Assembly: GCA_963805475.1 (NCBI GenBank)
Contig: CAWDUO010000006.1
Location: forward strand, 124,001 to 188,000
Direction of reading: 5' to 3'
Source: VRUE01 sp963805475
GTDB taxonomy: Bacteria; Actinomycetota; Thermoleophilia; Solirubrobacterales; 70-9
Length of the DNA stretch: 64,000 nt
Positions 32,195 through 40,053 of this stretch are shown in pieces. Every line of letters begins with the position of its first letter. Position 1 is the first letter of the stretch. Made by a program: the position numbers and the translations under genes. A model generated the notes under the pieces. It worked only from the letters and a program-made list of their open reading frames with translations, was not told where the DNA came from and did no database searches.

Positions 32195-33265
32195 ATGCGG
32201 ATCGTCTACGTGATCGGAACGCGGCCCAACTTCGTCAAGACGGCGCCGGTCATCGCGGCTCTGCGCCGCAGGATGCCCGAGGGGCGCCACGCGATCGTCC
32301 ACACCGGCCAGCACTACGACCGGGCGATGTCGGCGGTCTTCCTCGAAGAGCTGGACGTGCCGGCGCCCGACCACATGCTCGAGGTCGGCTCGGGCAGCCA
32401 TGCGGTGCAGACGGCGCGGGTGATGGAGCGCCTGGAGCCGGTGCTCGAAGAGGAGCGGCCCGACCTGGTGCTCGTCCCCGGCGACGTCAACTCGACCCTG
32501 GCGGCGGTGCTGACCGCGGTCAAGATGGGAATCCCGGTCGGGCACATCGAGTCGGGCCTGCGCAGCTTCGACCGCACGATGCCCGAGGAGGTCAACCGGA
32601 TCGTCGCCGACGAGCTCTCCGAGCATCTCTTCCTGCACAGCTCCGAGGCGGTCGAGAACCTGCGCGCCGAGGGGATCTCCGAGCGGCGCATGCATTTCGT
32701 CGGCAACACGATGATCGACACCCTGGTGGCGCTGGAGGAGCGCTTCCGCGCCGCGGGCTCGGCAGCGAAGCTCGGCGTGAAGCCGGGCGAGTTCGTCCTC
32801 GTCACCCTGCACCGGCCGGCTCTGGTCGACGGCGAGCTCTTGCCGGAGACCGTGCGCCGCCTCGCCGAGCTGGCGCGCGAGATGCCGGTCGTCTTCCCGG
32901 TCCACCCGCGCACCCGGGCGAGGATGGAGGCGATCGAGTCCGAGCACCCGGGGCTGCTGCTGACCGAGCCGCTCGGCTACGTCGATTTCCTCTCGCTGCT
33001 CGCCGACGCCGGCGCCGTCCTCACCGACTCCGGCGGCATCCAGGAGGAGACGACCTACCTGAACATCCCCTGCTTCACCCTAAGAGACAACACCGAGCGC
33101 CCAATAACCATCCGCGCCGGCACAAATAAATTGCTAGGCCTGGACCCATCGGCGATCGCCGATATCCCGCAAGCTCTCTCCACCCCCCGCCCGGAAAAGA
33201 GCGAGCCCCCACCCCTCTGGGACGGCCAAGCATCGGAGCGGATTGCGGATGTCCTGTCCCGGTAG
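32195..33265 (+). CDS. wecB: UDP-N-acetylglucosamine 2-epimerase (non-hydrolysing)
   Basis: 356 residues. It interconverts UDP-GlcNAc and UDP-ManNAc for envelope polysaccharides. Family motifs are GTRPNFVKTAPVI at the N-terminus, HTGQHYD, VPGDVNSTLA, HIESGLRSFDRTMPEE and DSGGIQEE. The usual HRxEN segment reads LHRPALVD. The final codons (DVLSR-stop) lie inside the arm of palindromic element C at 33248. The gene is divergent from rpmI and convergent with infC, and it splits the usual infC-rpmI-rplT operon. Its 3' 150 bp are less GC-rich than the rest (AATAAATTGCTAGG), which may mark the edge of an insertion. Confidence 0.93.
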   Translation: MRIVYVIGTRPNFVKTAPVIAALRRRMPEGRHAIVHTGQHYDRAMSAVFLEELDVPAPDHMLEVGSGSHAVQTARVMERLEPVLEEERPDLVLVPGDVNSTLAAVLTAVKMGIPVGHIESGLRSFDRTMPEEVNRIVADELSEHLFLHSSEAVENLRAEGISERRMHFVGNTMIDTLVALEERFRAAGSAAKLGVKPGEFVLVTLHRPALVDGELLPETVRRLAELAREMPVVFPVHPRTRARMEAIESEHPGLLLTEPLGYVDFLSLLADAGAVLTDSGGIQEETTYLNIPCFTLRDNTERPITIRAGTNKLLGLDPSAIADIPQALSTPRPEKSEPPPLWDGQASERIADVLSR

Positions 33266-33362
33266 GGCCGGAACGTCTTGTACTTTTTTGGCGCCGCGGT
33301 CCACGGACGACCGCAGTCGATCTCAAAAAAGTTAAGTGGAGGCCCTACCGGGGCAGGACATC
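33248..33362 (+). repeat. Structured palindromic element, copy C
   Basis: Outer 22-bp arms 33248-33269 and 33341-33362 are complementary except one T-G wobble. The conserved GGAACGTCTTGT follows the left arm. The inner stem is ACTTTTTTG (33282-33290) with CAAAAAAGT (33324-33332), a compensatory change from the C-G pair of copies A and B. TAAGTGGA follows. The apical loop holds a GCGGTC/GACCGC hairpin. The left arm encodes the last wecB codons and stop, and the right arm touches the infC stop. Confidence 0.9.
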
Positions 33363-33937
33363 TACGACTCCTCCTCGTCCTGCTTCCCAGCCTCTTTGGA
33401 GGGCGCCAGCATCATGCTCATGTTCCGCCCTTCCTGCAACGGCTCGGACTCGATCGTGGCGAGCCCGTCGAGGTCCTCGAAGAGGCGCTGGAGCAGGTCG
33501 CGGCCGCGCTCGGGGTGGGCCTGCTCGCGGCCGCGGAACATGATCGTGATCTTGACTTTGTTGCGGCCGCGCAGGAAGCGCTCGACGTGGCCCTTCTTGG
33601 TTTCGTAGTCGTGGTCGGCGATCTTCGGCCGCAGCTTGATCTCGCGCACGTTGACCTGCGTCTGGTGCTTGCGCGCGGCCTTCTGCTTCTGCTCCTGCTC
33701 GTACTTGTACTTCGAGTAGTCGAGCAGGCGGGTGACCGGCGGCTTGGAGTTCGGCGCCACCTCGACCAGGTCGAGGTCAGCCTCCTGGGCGCGCTTCATC
33801 GCCTCGGCGGTCTCGACGATGCCGAGCTGCTCGCCGTCGGCGCCGATCAGGCGCACCTTGGGCACGCGGATCCGCTCGTTGACGCGCGTCGAGTCGCGTT
33901 CCGGCGGCCGTCGGTCGAACCTGCGCGGGACCGGCAC
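33362..33937 (-). CDS. infC: Translation initiation factor IF-3
   Basis: 191 residues. The N-domain (RVNERIRVPKVRLIGADGEQLGIV, LDLVEVAPNSKPPVTRLLDYSKYKYE) and the C-domain (VREIKLRPKIADHDYETKKGHVERFL) match IF-3. It prevents premature subunit joining and checks the initiator codon. ATG 33937 gives MPVPRRFDRRPPERDSTRVNERI; an internal start is possible but has no better support. It lies 67 bp downstream of thrS and converges with wecB, with element C between them. Confidence 0.97.
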   Translation of the reverse strand: MPVPRRFDRRPPERDSTRVNERIRVPKVRLIGADGEQLGIVETAEAMKRAQEADLDLVEVAPNSKPPVTRLLDYSKYKYEQEQKQKAARKHQTQVNVREIKLRPKIADHDYETKKGHVERFLRGRNKVKITIMFRGREQAHPERGRDLLQRLFEDLDGLATIESEPLQEGRNMSMMLAPSKEAGKQDEEES

Positions 33938-34004
33938 TAGTGAGAGGACCGGTGGGGGTTCAAGGATTTGACGTGCCTGCGAACAAGTGGGGCCAGTATA
34001 GGGA

Positions 34005-35945
34005 TCAGGCGGTCGCCGCGCGATGGACGAGCTCGGCGAACTCGGCGCAGCCCATCGAGCCCAGCTCCCCCTTGGCGTGCGAGCGCACCGCGACCTCGCC
34101 CCCCTCCAGCTCCCGATCGCCGACGACGAGCATGTAGGGGCTGCGCGAGAGCTCGGCGTCGCGCACCTTCTTGCCGACCGACTCCGAGCGCCGGTCGACC
34201 TCGACCCGCACGCCCCCCTCGCGCAGCTCGGCGGCGACCCGGTCGGCGAACTCGACGTGGCGGTCGGAGACCGGCAGCACCCGAGCCTGCACCGGCGCCA
34301 GCCAGACCGGGAAGCGCCCGGCGTAGTGCTCGATCAGGATGCCGGCGAAGCGCTCCATCGAGCCCAGCAGGGCGCGGTGGATCATCACCGGGCGATGCGG
34401 CGCGTCGTCGGCGCCGGTGTAGGAGAGGTCGAATCGCTCGGGCATCTGGAAGTCGAGCTGGCAGGTGCCGCACTGCCAGGAGCGGCCGAGCGCGTCGGTC
34501 ACGTGGAAGTCGATCTTCGGCCCGTAGAAGGCGCCGTCGCCGGGGTTCAGCTCGTAGGGGCGCCCCTGCCGGTCGAGCGCCTCGGTCAGCGCCGCCTCGG
34601 CCCTGGACCACTGCTCCTCGCTCCCCATCGACTTCTCTGGCCGGGTCGAGAGCTCGACCCGAACGTCGTCGAAGCCGAAGCGGGCGTAGAGCTCGTCGAT
34701 CGCCGCGCAGATGTCGACGACCTCGTCGGCGATCTGCTCCTCTGTGCAGTAGACGTGGGCGTCGTCCTGGGTGAAGGCGCGCACCCGCAGCAGGCCGTGC
34801 AGGACGCCCTCGCGCTCGTTGCGCGAGACGCGGCCGAACTCGGCCAGGCGCAGCGGCAGCTCGCGGTAGGAGTGGCGCTCCGAGGCGTAGACCAGGCAGG
34901 CGCCGGGGCAGTTCATCGGGCGGATCGCGAAGCGGCGCTCGTCGTCGCTGACGAAGTACATCTCCTCGCGGTAGTTGTCCCAGTGCCCGGAGCGGTGCCA
35001 GAGCTGCTCGTCGAGGATCTGCGGCGTGGCGATCTCCGCGTAGCCGCGCTTGCGCAGCTGCGCCTGCACCTCGGCCTCGATCAGGTGCAGCAGGGTGGTG
35101 CCGTGCGGCAGCCAGAACGGCATCCCGGGCGCCTCCTCGCGCAGCATGAAGAGGCCGAGCTGCGGCCCGAGCCGGCGGTGGTCGCGCGCCTTCGCCGCCT
35201 CGATCCGCTCCAGGTGGGCGTCGAGGTCCTTCTTCGAGAAGAAGGCGGTGCCGTAGATGCGGGTCAGCATCTGGCGGCTCTCGTCGCCGCGCCAGTAGGC
35301 GCCGGCGAGCGAGCTCAGCTTGACCGCCTTGATCCGGCCGGTGCCGGGGCCGTGCGGGCCGCGGCAGAGGTCCTCGAAGGGCCCGTTGCGGTAGAGCGAG
35401 ACGGTCTCGACCCCTTCGTCGCGGACGAGGTCCTCGATCAGCTCGACCTTGTAGCCCTGGTCCTGGGCGCGGAAGATCTCGATCGCCTCGGCGACGGGGA
35501 CGTCGCGTCGCTCGAACCGCTCGTCGGCCTCGATGTGGGCGCGCATCGCCGCCTCGATCCGCTCCAGGTCGTCCTCGCTGACCTTGACGTCGGGCGGGAA
35601 CTCGAAGTCGTAGTAGAAGCCCTGCTCGACCGGCGGGCCGATCGTCACCTTGGTCCCCGGGTAGAGCTCCGTCACCGCCTCGGCCATCACGTGGGCGGCG
35701 TCGTGGCGGATCAGCTCCAGCGCCTCGGGGTCGCGGTCGGTGAGGATCGCGATCTCGGCCCCGTCGGGGAGCGGCGCGGCGAGGTCGCGCAACTCGCCGT
35801 CGACGCGGATCGCCAGCGCCGCCTTGGCGAGGCCGGGGCCGATCGCCGCGGCGGCGTCGGCGCCCGAGGCGCCCTCGGACAGCTCCAACGGCGTCCCGTC
35901 GGGCAGCTTCACGGTGACTTTCGTCGCGGCCTCCATCTCGTCCAT
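34005..35945 (-). CDS. thrS: Threonyl-tRNA synthetase
   Basis: 646 residues. Domains run in order: TGS (about 8-70, VKLPDGTPLELSEG), editing domain with the HxxxH motif in RHDAAHVMAEAV, class II core (motif 2 FGRVSRNEREGVLHGLLRVRAFTQDDAH, motif 3 GSMERFAGILIEHYAG) and the anticodon-binding domain with PVSDRH. The zinc-binding MNCPGACLVY and FAIRPMNCP regions are present. ATG 35945 gives MDEMEAATKV; the ATG at 35936 is also possible. It sits between the membrane protein at 35955 and infC. Confidence 0.97.
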   Translation of the reverse strand: MDEMEAATKVTVKLPDGTPLELSEGASGADAAAAIGPGLAKAALAIRVDGELRDLAAPLPDGAEIAILTDRDPEALELIRHDAAHVMAEAVTELYPGTKVTIGPPVEQGFYYDFEFPPDVKVSEDDLERIEAAMRAHIEADERFERRDVPVAEAIEIFRAQDQGYKVELIEDLVRDEGVETVSLYRNGPFEDLCRGPHGPGTGRIKAVKLSSLAGAYWRGDESRQMLTRIYGTAFFSKKDLDAHLERIEAAKARDHRRLGPQLGLFMLREEAPGMPFWLPHGTTLLHLIEAEVQAQLRKRGYAEIATPQILDEQLWHRSGHWDNYREEMYFVSDDERRFAIRPMNCPGACLVYASERHSYRELPLRLAEFGRVSRNEREGVLHGLLRVRAFTQDDAHVYCTEEQIADEVVDICAAIDELYARFGFDDVRVELSTRPEKSMGSEEQWSRAEAALTEALDRQGRPYELNPGDGAFYGPKIDFHVTDALGRSWQCGTCQLDFQMPERFDLSYTGADDAPHRPVMIHRALLGSMERFAGILIEHYAGRFPVWLAPVQARVLPVSDRHVEFADRVAAELREGGVRVEVDRRSESVGKKVRDAELSRSPYMLVVGDRELEGGEVAVRSHAKGELGSMGCAEFAELVHRAATA

Positions 35946-35954
35946 GCTAAGCGA

Positions 35955-37787
35955 CTACTTCGGGCCCTGGCGGGCTTGGCGCACGGCGATCAGCGGGCAG
36001 GGGCTGGGCCCGCCGAGCACACCGCGCTGCTCCCAGACGGCGTAGGGGCCCGCGCGGCGGCGCAGGACCAAGCCGCCGAACGGGCGTCCTGCCGGATCAG
36101 TGGTGAGGAAGTAGCGGACGCCGACAGGCGGCCTCCCCCCCGCGCCGCTCGCCGGCTCGACGCAGACGCGGCCGCCGCGCAACTCCCAGACGAGGTAGCG
36201 CTCGCCGTGTTCGTCGGCAAGCATTCGATCCGGGGCGAGGACGAGGGTCGAGTCCCCGCCGAGCAGCGGCCGCAGCCCGGTCAGCGCCGGCGAGTAGGAG
36301 GTCGGGCCGACGGGCGCGTTGGCGAGGGCGAGCAGCGAGCAGGCGCCGGCGGCTAGGAGGTATAGCCAGAGGGCGGGGTGTGGGCGGGCCAGGGACCATG
36401 CGCGCCGGCCCGCGGGTCCTGTCGGGGTAGGGGACCCACCACCCCCTGCGGTAGCTGAAGCTTCCTCGGGGGTGGTCCCCCCTACCCCGCCACCCGCGGG
36501 AGAGATGGGTGAAAGGACGGCCAGGATCGCAAGCGGGGCGGCTATCTCCAGGGCCTTGGCGGAGGTATATGGCGTGCCCCCCACGCGGGCAGCCACGTAC
36601 AGGAGCGCGACCGATGCGAGGCCGGCTAGGAGGGAGCTTTCACGGGTGCGCAATGCTCGCCGGATGCCGAAGAGGAAGAGGATGGTGGCGAAGGCGGCGC
36701 CCAGGTAGTAGATGAAAGCTGGCAACGCGCCGTCGCCGGGGGCTAGGCGGAGGTCTCCCGAAGGCCAGATGCCGAGAGCGGTGAAGGGGGAGATCTGGCC
36801 GAACAGATTGCCGAGGCCCGGGCCGGCCGGTTCGAAGGTCTCGAAGTTGCGGAAGTCGACCATCCGACCGAGCTCCGGGAGGGTGCCGATCAGGAAGACG
36901 AGCAGGGCGAGGAGCAGGGCGAGGAGCAGGGGCCGCAGCGGCAGCGATCGCTCGAGCGCCAGCCAGACGAGGAGGATCGCGGCGAGCCAGACCAGGCCGG
37001 GGAAGCTGTAGACGTAGACGGAGCCGATCGCGAGGAGCGCGGCCGGGACGAATCTCAATGTGAGGTGGCGCCAGGTTCGGGTGCTCTCGCGCAGGGACAG
37101 GACGAAGGCGAGGACCAGCAATGCTTGGATCACCTCCTTGAAGGCGCCTTGGGCGAAGTAGGAGGCGACCAGGTATGGGAGGCCGACGAGGAGCGCTGCG
37201 GCCGTGGCGCGCGTCCGCGGTTGGTCCTTGAATGCGGCCAGCGCCGTCAGCGGGGTGATCACGGCGGCGGCGAGGGTCAGGCCGTCGAATCCCTGGACGA
37301 TCCCGACGCCGAGGCCCTTGTTCAGAGCGACGACGATCGCGTGCGGTCCCAGCGGGTAGCCCTGGCGCAGGAGCTGGGAGCCCTCGCCGTGGGCGAGCGG
37401 GTCGGTCGCCAGCAGGTGCTGGGACATGTCCGGGTTGAAGCCGGTCCCGAGGATGCCGAAGTGGCCTTCGACGAGGAAGGGCAGCGAGGCGGCGAGCAGG
37501 GCGCCCAGCGCGACCGGCCAGCCGCGCCGCCACGCCTCCCCCCCGCCCTCCAGCCGGCCGCGCAGGTAGAGGACCGCGGCGACGGTCAGCGCGAGCACGA
37601 CGATCGCCGAGACCGCCCCGTCGCCGGGCATCCGCACCGTCGCCCAGCAGATCGCGCCGAGCAGGCCCAGCCCGACGGCCGGCGCCAGCCACGACCAGCG
37701 GCGCGCGCCACACAGCGCCAGCGCCGCCTGGCCGATCGCCGGCGAGGCCACGAGCACCGCCACAACCGCCACGTAGGTCCCGATCAC
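35955..37787 (-). CDS. Large multi-span membrane protein, glycosyltransferase-like topology
   Basis: 610 residues with at least ten hydrophobic segments (for example VAVVAVLVASPAIGQAALAL, LGALLAASLPFLV, PLLLALLLALLVFLIGTLP, ALWLYLLAAGACSLLALA). A C-terminal soluble domain of about 110 residues follows (LVLAPDRMLADEHGERYLVWELRGGRVCVEPA). The external loop after the second span contains GTGFNPDMSQHLLATDPLA. The layout resembles GT-C-type polyprenyl-phosphate glycosyltransferases, but no DxD-type motif is convincing. Residues about 433-455 (GGGVGGTTPEEASATAGGG) are encoded by the palindrome 36423-36489. It is upstream of thrS with a 9-bp gap. Confidence 0.72.
   Translation of the reverse strand: MIGTYVAVVAVLVASPAIGQAALALCGARRWSWLAPAVGLGLLGAICWATVRMPGDGAVSAIVVLALTVAAVLYLRGRLEGGGEAWRRGWPVALGALLAASLPFLVEGHFGILGTGFNPDMSQHLLATDPLAHGEGSQLLRQGYPLGPHAIVVALNKGLGVGIVQGFDGLTLAAAVITPLTALAAFKDQPRTRATAAALLVGLPYLVASYFAQGAFKEVIQALLVLAFVLSLRESTRTWRHLTLRFVPAALLAIGSVYVYSFPGLVWLAAILLVWLALERSLPLRPLLLALLLALLVFLIGTLPELGRMVDFRNFETFEPAGPGLGNLFGQISPFTALGIWPSGDLRLAPGDGALPAFIYYLGAAFATILFLFGIRRALRTRESSLLAGLASVALLYVAARVGGTPYTSAKALEIAAPLAILAVLSPISPAGGGVGGTTPEEASATAGGGGSPTPTGPAGRRAWSLARPHPALWLYLLAAGACSLLALANAPVGPTSYSPALTGLRPLLGGDSTLVLAPDRMLADEHGERYLVWELRGGRVCVEPASGAGGRPPVGVRYFLTTDPAGRPFGGLVLRRRAGPYAVWEQRGVLGGPSPCPLIAVRQARQGPK
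36423..36489. repeat. Palindromic insertion within the membrane protein gene
   Basis: Nearly complementary arms (36423-36446 and 36468-36489, ends CGGGGTAGGGG / CCCCTACCCCG) enclose a 21-nt loop containing GCTGAAGCTTC. The arms differ by a small indel. The stretch is translated in frame as a Gly/Thr/Ser-rich loop between two membrane spans. The arms resemble the arms of the intergenic elements (GGTAGGG / CCCTACC) but the inner conserved blocks are absent. Confidence 0.72.
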
Positions 37788-37819
37788 GAGGCGCCGAGCC
37801 TAGATGACAAGGTGAATCA

Positions 37820-37892
37820 TGGGCGCAACAGGGCTCGAACCTGTGACCTCCAGCTTGTCGAGCTGGCGCTCTCCCAACTGAGCTATGCGCCC
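37820..37892 (-). tRNA. tRNA-Val (GAC)
   Basis: The minus strand folds as acceptor GGGCGCA/TGCGCCC with discriminator A, D-stem GCTC/GAGC, anticodon stem CCAGC/GCTGG, and T-arm ACAGG-TTCGAGC-CCTGT. The anticodon loop TCGACAA gives anticodon GAC. Position 33 appears to be C instead of the near-universal U. No CCA is encoded. Confidence 0.93.
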
Positions 37893-37963
37893 CAGCGGGA
37901 GCCTGAATCTAGCAGCGCGGCGCTGACTCGACGTGGGCGCTGGGCAGGTGCGTCGTGCTGAGG

Positions 37964-38377
37964 TCAAGGGTCCTGGTGGAGGAGCTTGACCTTGAAGCTC
38001 GATCCGGTGATTTTGGCTGCCCGTCGATCGCCAGTCACGACGAGATCGACTTCGGGGTGAAGGTCGGCTGTCGCCAGGATCAAGGCGTCGGGCATCCGTA
38101 GAGATTTGCGCCGGGCGCGGAGATCGGCGGCCCTGTCGGCCACCTTGGCATCGACGGGCAGAATCTCGGAGATGAGGTCGGCAAAGAAGCCTCGGACCCG
38201 CTTCTCGTCATGGCGACCGAGTCGTGCGCCGGTCAGCACCTCGGCGTAGGTCACGGCCGATGCGAGCAGCTGATGTTTGCCGAGGAGATCGCGGATGGCC
38301 TCGTCGGCGGTGGCGTGGAGGTCGTCGGCGCGGTCGAGGAAGGCGACGGCCGCGTCGGAGTCGAGGACTACCGCCAC
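37964..38377 (-). CDS. vapC: PIN-domain toxin (VapC-like)
   Basis: 137 residues. PIN nuclease acidic residues are seen as VVLDSDAAVAFLD (first Asp), TYAEVLTG (Glu) and RMPDALILATA (Asp), with VVTGDRRAAKI near the end. These coordinate Mg2+ for RNA cleavage. The start overlaps the stop of the AbrB-type antitoxin at 38368 by 10 bp, a standard toxin-antitoxin layout. The pair lies between tRNA-Val and tRNA-Cys, a common insertion niche. Confidence 0.88.
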   Translation of the reverse strand: MAVVLDSDAAVAFLDRADDLHATADEAIRDLLGKHQLLASAVTYAEVLTGARLGRHDEKRVRGFFADLISEILPVDAKVADRAADLRARRKSLRMPDALILATADLHPEVDLVVTGDRRAAKITGSSFKVKLLHQDP

Positions 38378-38607
38378 TCGTCGCGCAGCCCGTCAACGCG
38401 CTCGCGAAGATCGCCACCGGTGTCAAGGCAGCCGGAGTAGCGGTCGATCAACTCCCCGACTCGCGTCAAGACGACGCGACCGGCCCCCTCAGCTTCGACG
38501 CGCAGGGTGTCGCCCGGCTCGAAACCCGCTTTGCGGAACGGGGCCGCGGGTATCGTCACCTGGTGCTTGCTGGACACCCTCGTTTGGTTCTTTACCTTCG
38601 CAGCCAT
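38368..38607 (-). CDS. AbrB/MazE-type antitoxin
   Basis: 79 residues. The swapped-hairpin AbrB DNA-binding motif is visible: RVSSKHQVTIPAAPFRKAGFEPGDTLRVEAEG. The C-terminal acidic part (TGGDLRERVDGLRDEWR) would wrap and block the PIN toxin. It is first in the two-gene operon and probably represses its own promoter. It starts just upstream of the toxin, with about 35 bp separating it from the end of tRNA-Cys. Confidence 0.86.
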   Translation of the reverse strand: MAAKVKNQTRVSSKHQVTIPAAPFRKAGFEPGDTLRVEAEGAGRVVLTRVGELIDRYSGCLDTGGDLRERVDGLRDEWR

Positions 38608-38643
38608 AGGTAAAGACTAGTCGATTCCGCCCGCCAGAGCGAA

Positions 38644-38714
38644 AGGCGCCTACCGGAATCGAACCGGTGTAAACGGCTTTGCAGGCCGCTGCGTAGCCAC
38701 TCCGCCAAGGCGCC
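38644..38714 (-). tRNA. tRNA-Cys (GCA)
   Basis: The minus strand folds with acceptor GGCGCCT/AGGCGCC and discriminator U, a three-base-pair D-stem GCG/CGC, anticodon stem GCGGC/GCCGT with loop CTGCAAA (anticodon GCA), and T-arm CCGG-TTCGATT-CCGG. U73 is the identity base for CysRS. No CCA is encoded. Confidence 0.95.
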
Positions 38715-38740
38715 AGACGAGGGAAAGCGTAGCGGGACCG

Positions 38741-39418
38741 TCAGGCAACGACCGAGACCAGGAGCCTCGCCGCCAGGACCAGCAGCGCGAGTCCGAGCAG
38801 CCGCCTGATCAGCGGCCCGCTGAAGCGCTGCGAGAGGCGGGCGCCGACCTGGGCTCCCGGCAGCACGCCGATCGAGAGGGCCAGCGCGCGGCGCAACCCG
38901 TGCCCGACCGTGAGGGCGCCGCCGAGGAGATGGGTGGCGCTCCCCGCCCCGGCGATGAAGACGAGCACGAAATGGGAGGTCGCCGTCGCGATGTGGGTCG
39001 GGAAGCCCAGGACGCCGACGAGCAGCGGGACGTGGACGATCCCGCCGCCGATCCCCAGGAAGCTCGAGAGGAACCCGACCCCGGTGCTGTACGCCATGCC
39101 GCGGCGCAGCGGCACCCGGTAGCGGTAGGTGACGCCGAGCCTGTCGACGACTTCCCGCGCGACGGTCGGCTCCCTCGGGTGCGGGCGCTCGGCGTGCGGC
39201 CGCAGGAGGATCACCGCCACGGCCGAGGCGGCGAGAACGGCCGCCATGATCGCGTCGAAGGCGCGGATCGGAACGGAGCGGACGGCGAGGGCGCCGAGCA
39301 CCGAGCCGGGGATCGCCGCGGCCGCGAACCGGACGCCGGAGCGATAGTCGATCCGCCGCAGCCGCGCATAGGCCGCCGAGCCCGAGAGCGCGTTGAAGAA
39401 GACGACGAGCAGGCTCAT
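38741..39418 (-). CDS. TSUP (TauE/SafE) family transporter, N-terminally truncated
   Basis: 225 residues with about six hydrophobic segments. The C-terminal half has the second family repeat (GVGFLSSFLGIGGGIVHVPLLVGVLG). The start at ATG 39418 gives MSLLVVFFNALSGS, which is internal in family members. The same frame upstream still reads GIASAVTS, a conserved stretch, before hitting a TGA about 45 bp upstream. The first membrane repeat (the equivalent GGxxxVPLL motif) is missing, so about 70 residues are lost. The protein is probably non-functional. Family members export sulfite or other organosulfonate products. Confidence 0.75.
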   Translation of the reverse strand: MSLLVVFFNALSGSAAYARLRRIDYRSGVRFAAAAIPGSVLGALAVRSVPIRAFDAIMAAVLAASAVAVILLRPHAERPHPREPTVAREVVDRLGVTYRYRVPLRRGMAYSTGVGFLSSFLGIGGGIVHVPLLVGVLGFPTHIATATSHFVLVFIAGAGSATHLLGGALTVGHGLRRALALSIGVLPGAQVGARLSQRFSGPLIRRLLGLALLVLAARLLVSVVA

Positions 39419-39535
39419 CGAGGTGACCGCCGATGCGATTCCCCGGGGTCGGAACTGTCAGCCTCATTACCCTCGCGGCGCTGTGGCTACACCCGGGCGT
39501 TTTCTGTGCCGGCCGGCGGGTATCCCGCCCCTACG

Positions 39536-39760
39536 ATGATCGACACGCAGTCGATTCCACGGCCGGGCGAGCGCTGGCTGAGCCGCCCCCCGTACCTGAT
39601 GATCGCCCATGTGCTGCGCGTCAACGAGAGCGCCGACCCGCCTCTCGTCAGCTACGAGCTCCAAGACGACGAGGGCTTCCTCTTGGAGAGCGTCGAGCAC
39701 GCGGTGCTCGACCAGGGCTGGTGGAGGACCTTCCAGCCGCTGACCCGCCGGACGGGCTAG
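39536..39760 (+). CDS. Small conserved-looking hypothetical protein
   Basis: 74 residues, MIDTQSIPRPGERWLSRPPY and on. It has no signal or membrane span. The sequence LMIAHVLRVNESADPPLVSYELQDDEGFLLESVEHAVLDQGWW looks like a compact beta fold. It is oriented away from the truncated TSUP gene. Codon use is normal for the window. I do not recognise the family. Confidence 0.6.
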   Translation: MIDTQSIPRPGERWLSRPPYLMIAHVLRVNESADPPLVSYELQDDEGFLLESVEHAVLDQGWWRTFQPLTRRTG

Positions 39761-39792
39761 CCCGCGACGGGTCAGCGGTTCGAAGCGACCGC

Positions 39793-40020
39793 TCAGTAGC
39801 GCGGCGGGGCTTCGCGCCGCTCTTCGGCGGCGACTTGGCGGCGCCGGCTGCGCTCGGTCCAGATCGCCTCCTGGAAGAAGGCGAGGACGAGCCCGGCGGC
39901 TCCGGCGATCATCAAGATCCAGCCGATGACGTCGAGGTTCACCCCCTGCACGTGGATGTTCGTGGCGAAGGTCAGGATCGCCCCGACCACGATCAGCAGA
40001 ATCGCGCCCGCAATGGTCAT
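39793..40020 (-). CDS. DUF6458-like small membrane protein
   Basis: 75 residues. Two membrane spans (TIAGAILLIVVGAILTFAT and LDVIGWILMIAGAAGLVLAFF) are separated by NIHVQGVN, followed by a charged tail (WTERSRRRQVAAEERR). This matches small actinobacterial proteins of the DUF6458 type. Function unknown. It lies 33 bp downstream of the PfpI-family gene and may be co-transcribed. Confidence 0.72.
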   Translation of the reverse strand: MTIAGAILLIVVGAILTFATNIHVQGVNLDVIGWILMIAGAAGLVLAFFQEAIWTERSRRRQVAAEERREAPPRY

Positions 40021-40053
40021 CGGTCTCTCCTCTCCTGTTTGCCCGCGACGGCG

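Noticed and set aside
9969..33362. Interpretation of the three-copy element as a MITE or insertion sequence
   Set aside because: Transposon ends are conserved between copies while here the ends vary and are only internally complementary; no target duplications are seen. Not excluded entirely, but the structure-based reading fits better.
34023..36356. 777-codon plus-strand frame opposite thrS
   Set aside because: Contains only low-complexity Leu/Arg/Ala/Val sequence antisense to thrS and the membrane protein; no start signal or motif.
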